A stretch of DNA of 6,884 bases from Thauera sp. Lineage in GTDB: Bacteria; Pseudomonadota; Gammaproteobacteria; Burkholderiales; Rhodocyclaceae. Below are positions 6,473-6,884 of the stretch, piece by piece. The notes beneath the pieces were generated by a model. It did no database searches and was not told where the DNA came from. It saw nothing but the letters and a program-made list of their open reading frames with translations. Numbering within the stretch: position 1 is the first letter of the stretch; every line of letters begins with the position of its first letter. The position numbers and the translations under genes were made by a program. The stretch lies in contig JAKLLJ010000180.1 in NCBI GenBank assembly GCA_023150215.1, positions 1-6,884 on the forward strand. Reading direction: 5' to 3'.

Positions 6473-6517
6473 GAGGCGGCGCCGATGGGCTCCCCCCCCA
6501 TGCAACAGGCGCCGCCT
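6473..6517 (-). terminator. GC-rich inverted repeat, terminator-like for the minus strand
   Basis: GAGGCGGCGCC (6473-6483) and GGCGCCGCCTC (6507-6517) form a perfect 11-bp stem. Inside the loop, ATGGG (6485-6489) can pair with CCCAT (6496-6500). Read on the minus strand, the stem is followed by GTTTTCACC, a short T-run suitable for an intrinsic terminator. On the plus strand no T-run follows. It could end a convergent transcript coming from beyond the right edge, or act as a two-way barrier. Confidence 0.5.
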
Positions 6518-6582
6518 CACCTCTCCCCCGACAAATCCGATTGAAGGCGTAGCGATCGATCAAGACCGGAGCCGTCCCGTGT

Positions 6583-6629
6583 GTTGGCATCCGCAAGATG
6601 CGGGCGCGCCGCCAACCTTTCCTTTTCCC
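6583..6629 (+). terminator. Candidate intrinsic terminator about 200 nt after lutC
   Basis: GTTGGC (6583-6588) pairs with GCCAAC (6611-6616). Inside it, CCGCA (6591-6595) pairs with TGCGG (6599-6603) around AGA, leaving an unpaired GCGCGCC on the 3' side. The pyrimidine tail CTTTCCTTTTCCC (6617-6629) follows directly. It is the best plus-strand terminator candidate in the window, though the internal loop weakens it. Confidence 0.45.
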
Positions 6630-6713
6630 GAAGAGCGATGGGGGGACGAATCGGGTCAAACCTCGATGCTGATTTCCTCTCGCCCGTCACGCCGAGGAAT
6701 GGCAGGTTGATGC

Positions 6714-6743
6714 CATGTCCTGCTGACTCCCCTCAGCAACATG
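6714..6743. repeat. Bulged hairpin in the non-coding tail
   Basis: CATGT (6714-6718) and TGCTGA (6721-6726) pair with TCAGCA (6733-6738) and ACATG (6739-6743), giving 11 bp interrupted by a two-C bulge, with loop CTCCCC. An alternative small hairpin, GGCA/TGCC (6701-6714), would compete with it. No T-run follows on either side. Function is unknown. Confidence 0.4.
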
Positions 6744-6801
6744 CCCAGGTAGCCATGATCCCCGAGGCTACGGCGCGGTTCCGGCCGCGTTGATCACACC
6801 A

Positions 6802-6851
6802 GTTCGCACCGACATCCAAGCGCGAACGGCCATCGCCTGTCGATGGCGATG
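6802..6851. repeat. Two tandem inverted repeats near the right edge
   Basis: GTTCGC (6802-6807) pairs with GCGAAC (6822-6827) around a 14-nt loop. Three bases later CATCGCC (6831-6837) pairs with GGCGATG (6845-6851) around a 7-nt loop. Both are perfect. They could be structural RNA elements, operator sites or the end of a gene beyond the window; nothing visible decides this. Confidence 0.35.
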
Positions 6852-6884
6852 TCACCAAGCTGTTCCATCAACCCACGCGGGGGT

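Larger units (their letters stand above)
6379..6884. other. Non-coding tail downstream of lutC, rich in inverted repeats
   Basis: These 506 bases contain no reading frame that I recognise. Short open frames exist on both strands (for example 6420-6659 minus and 6581-6793 plus), but their translations are Arg/Pro-rich or patternless and show no domain or good ribosome-binding site. The region holds at least six hairpin-capable inverted repeats, described separately, and a run of seven C at 6492-6498. I see no tRNA, rRNA, insertion-sequence end or CRISPR pattern. Confidence 0.6.

Noticed and set aside
6492..6498. Run of seven C as a possible phase-variable tract
   Set aside because: It lies in a hairpin loop in non-coding sequence with no gene it could switch; likely incidental.
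6420..6659. 79-codon minus-strand open frame in the post-lutC region
   Set aside because: There is no recognisable domain and no convincing ribosome-binding site, and it spans two hairpin structures; not reported as a gene.
6581..6793. 70-codon plus-strand open frame in the post-lutC region
   Set aside because: The composition is patternless, its start lies within a terminator-like hairpin, and no family resemblance is seen.

Overview
The window is a GC-rich proteobacterial chromosomal segment with strong G/C preference at third codon positions. The protein families and sequence style point to a betaproteobacterium, perhaps near Rhodocyclales (Thauera/Azoarcus type). That placement is from memory of similar proteins and is tentative below class level. 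All five complete genes and the one partial gene lie on the + strand.

Layout: (1) bases 1-140 hold the last codons of the transhydrogenase alpha subunit (pntA, or the second alpha gene where alpha is split). (2) pntB occupies 151-1563 and completes the proton-translocating NAD(P) transhydrogenase. (3) A 107-nt gap carries two adjacent hairpins. (4) An LctP-family L-lactate permease lies at 1671-3371. (5) A 143-nt gap, visibly richer in A/T in its first half, carries a long hairpin just ahead of the next ribosome-binding site. (6) A tight lutA-lutB-lutC cluster (3515-6378) encodes the three-part iron-sulfur/LUD lactate-oxidising complex. lutA and lutB are 3 nt apart, and lutB and lutC overlap by 4 nt as ATGA. 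(7) Bases 6379-6884 have no convincing gene but contain several inverted repeats, including one terminator-like structure for each strand.

Functional reading: the permease imports L-lactate (probably also glycolate or related 2-hydroxy acids). LutABC then oxidises it to pyruvate at the membrane or cytoplasm, passing electrons towards the respiratory chain. The transhydrogenase uses the proton gradient to make NADPH from NADH, which cells growing on C3 acids need for biosynthesis. Whether pntAB is co-transcribed with the lactate genes or merely sits upstream is unresolved. The hairpins between pntB and lctP make separate units plausible. No lactate regulator (LldR/LutR), lldD or dld is in the window.

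No new system is evident; this is mostly ordinary metabolism. The points worth a second look are an altered cysteine pattern in the second Fe-S motif of LutB, the relaxed codon usage of lctP relative to its neighbours, and the structured intergenic regions.
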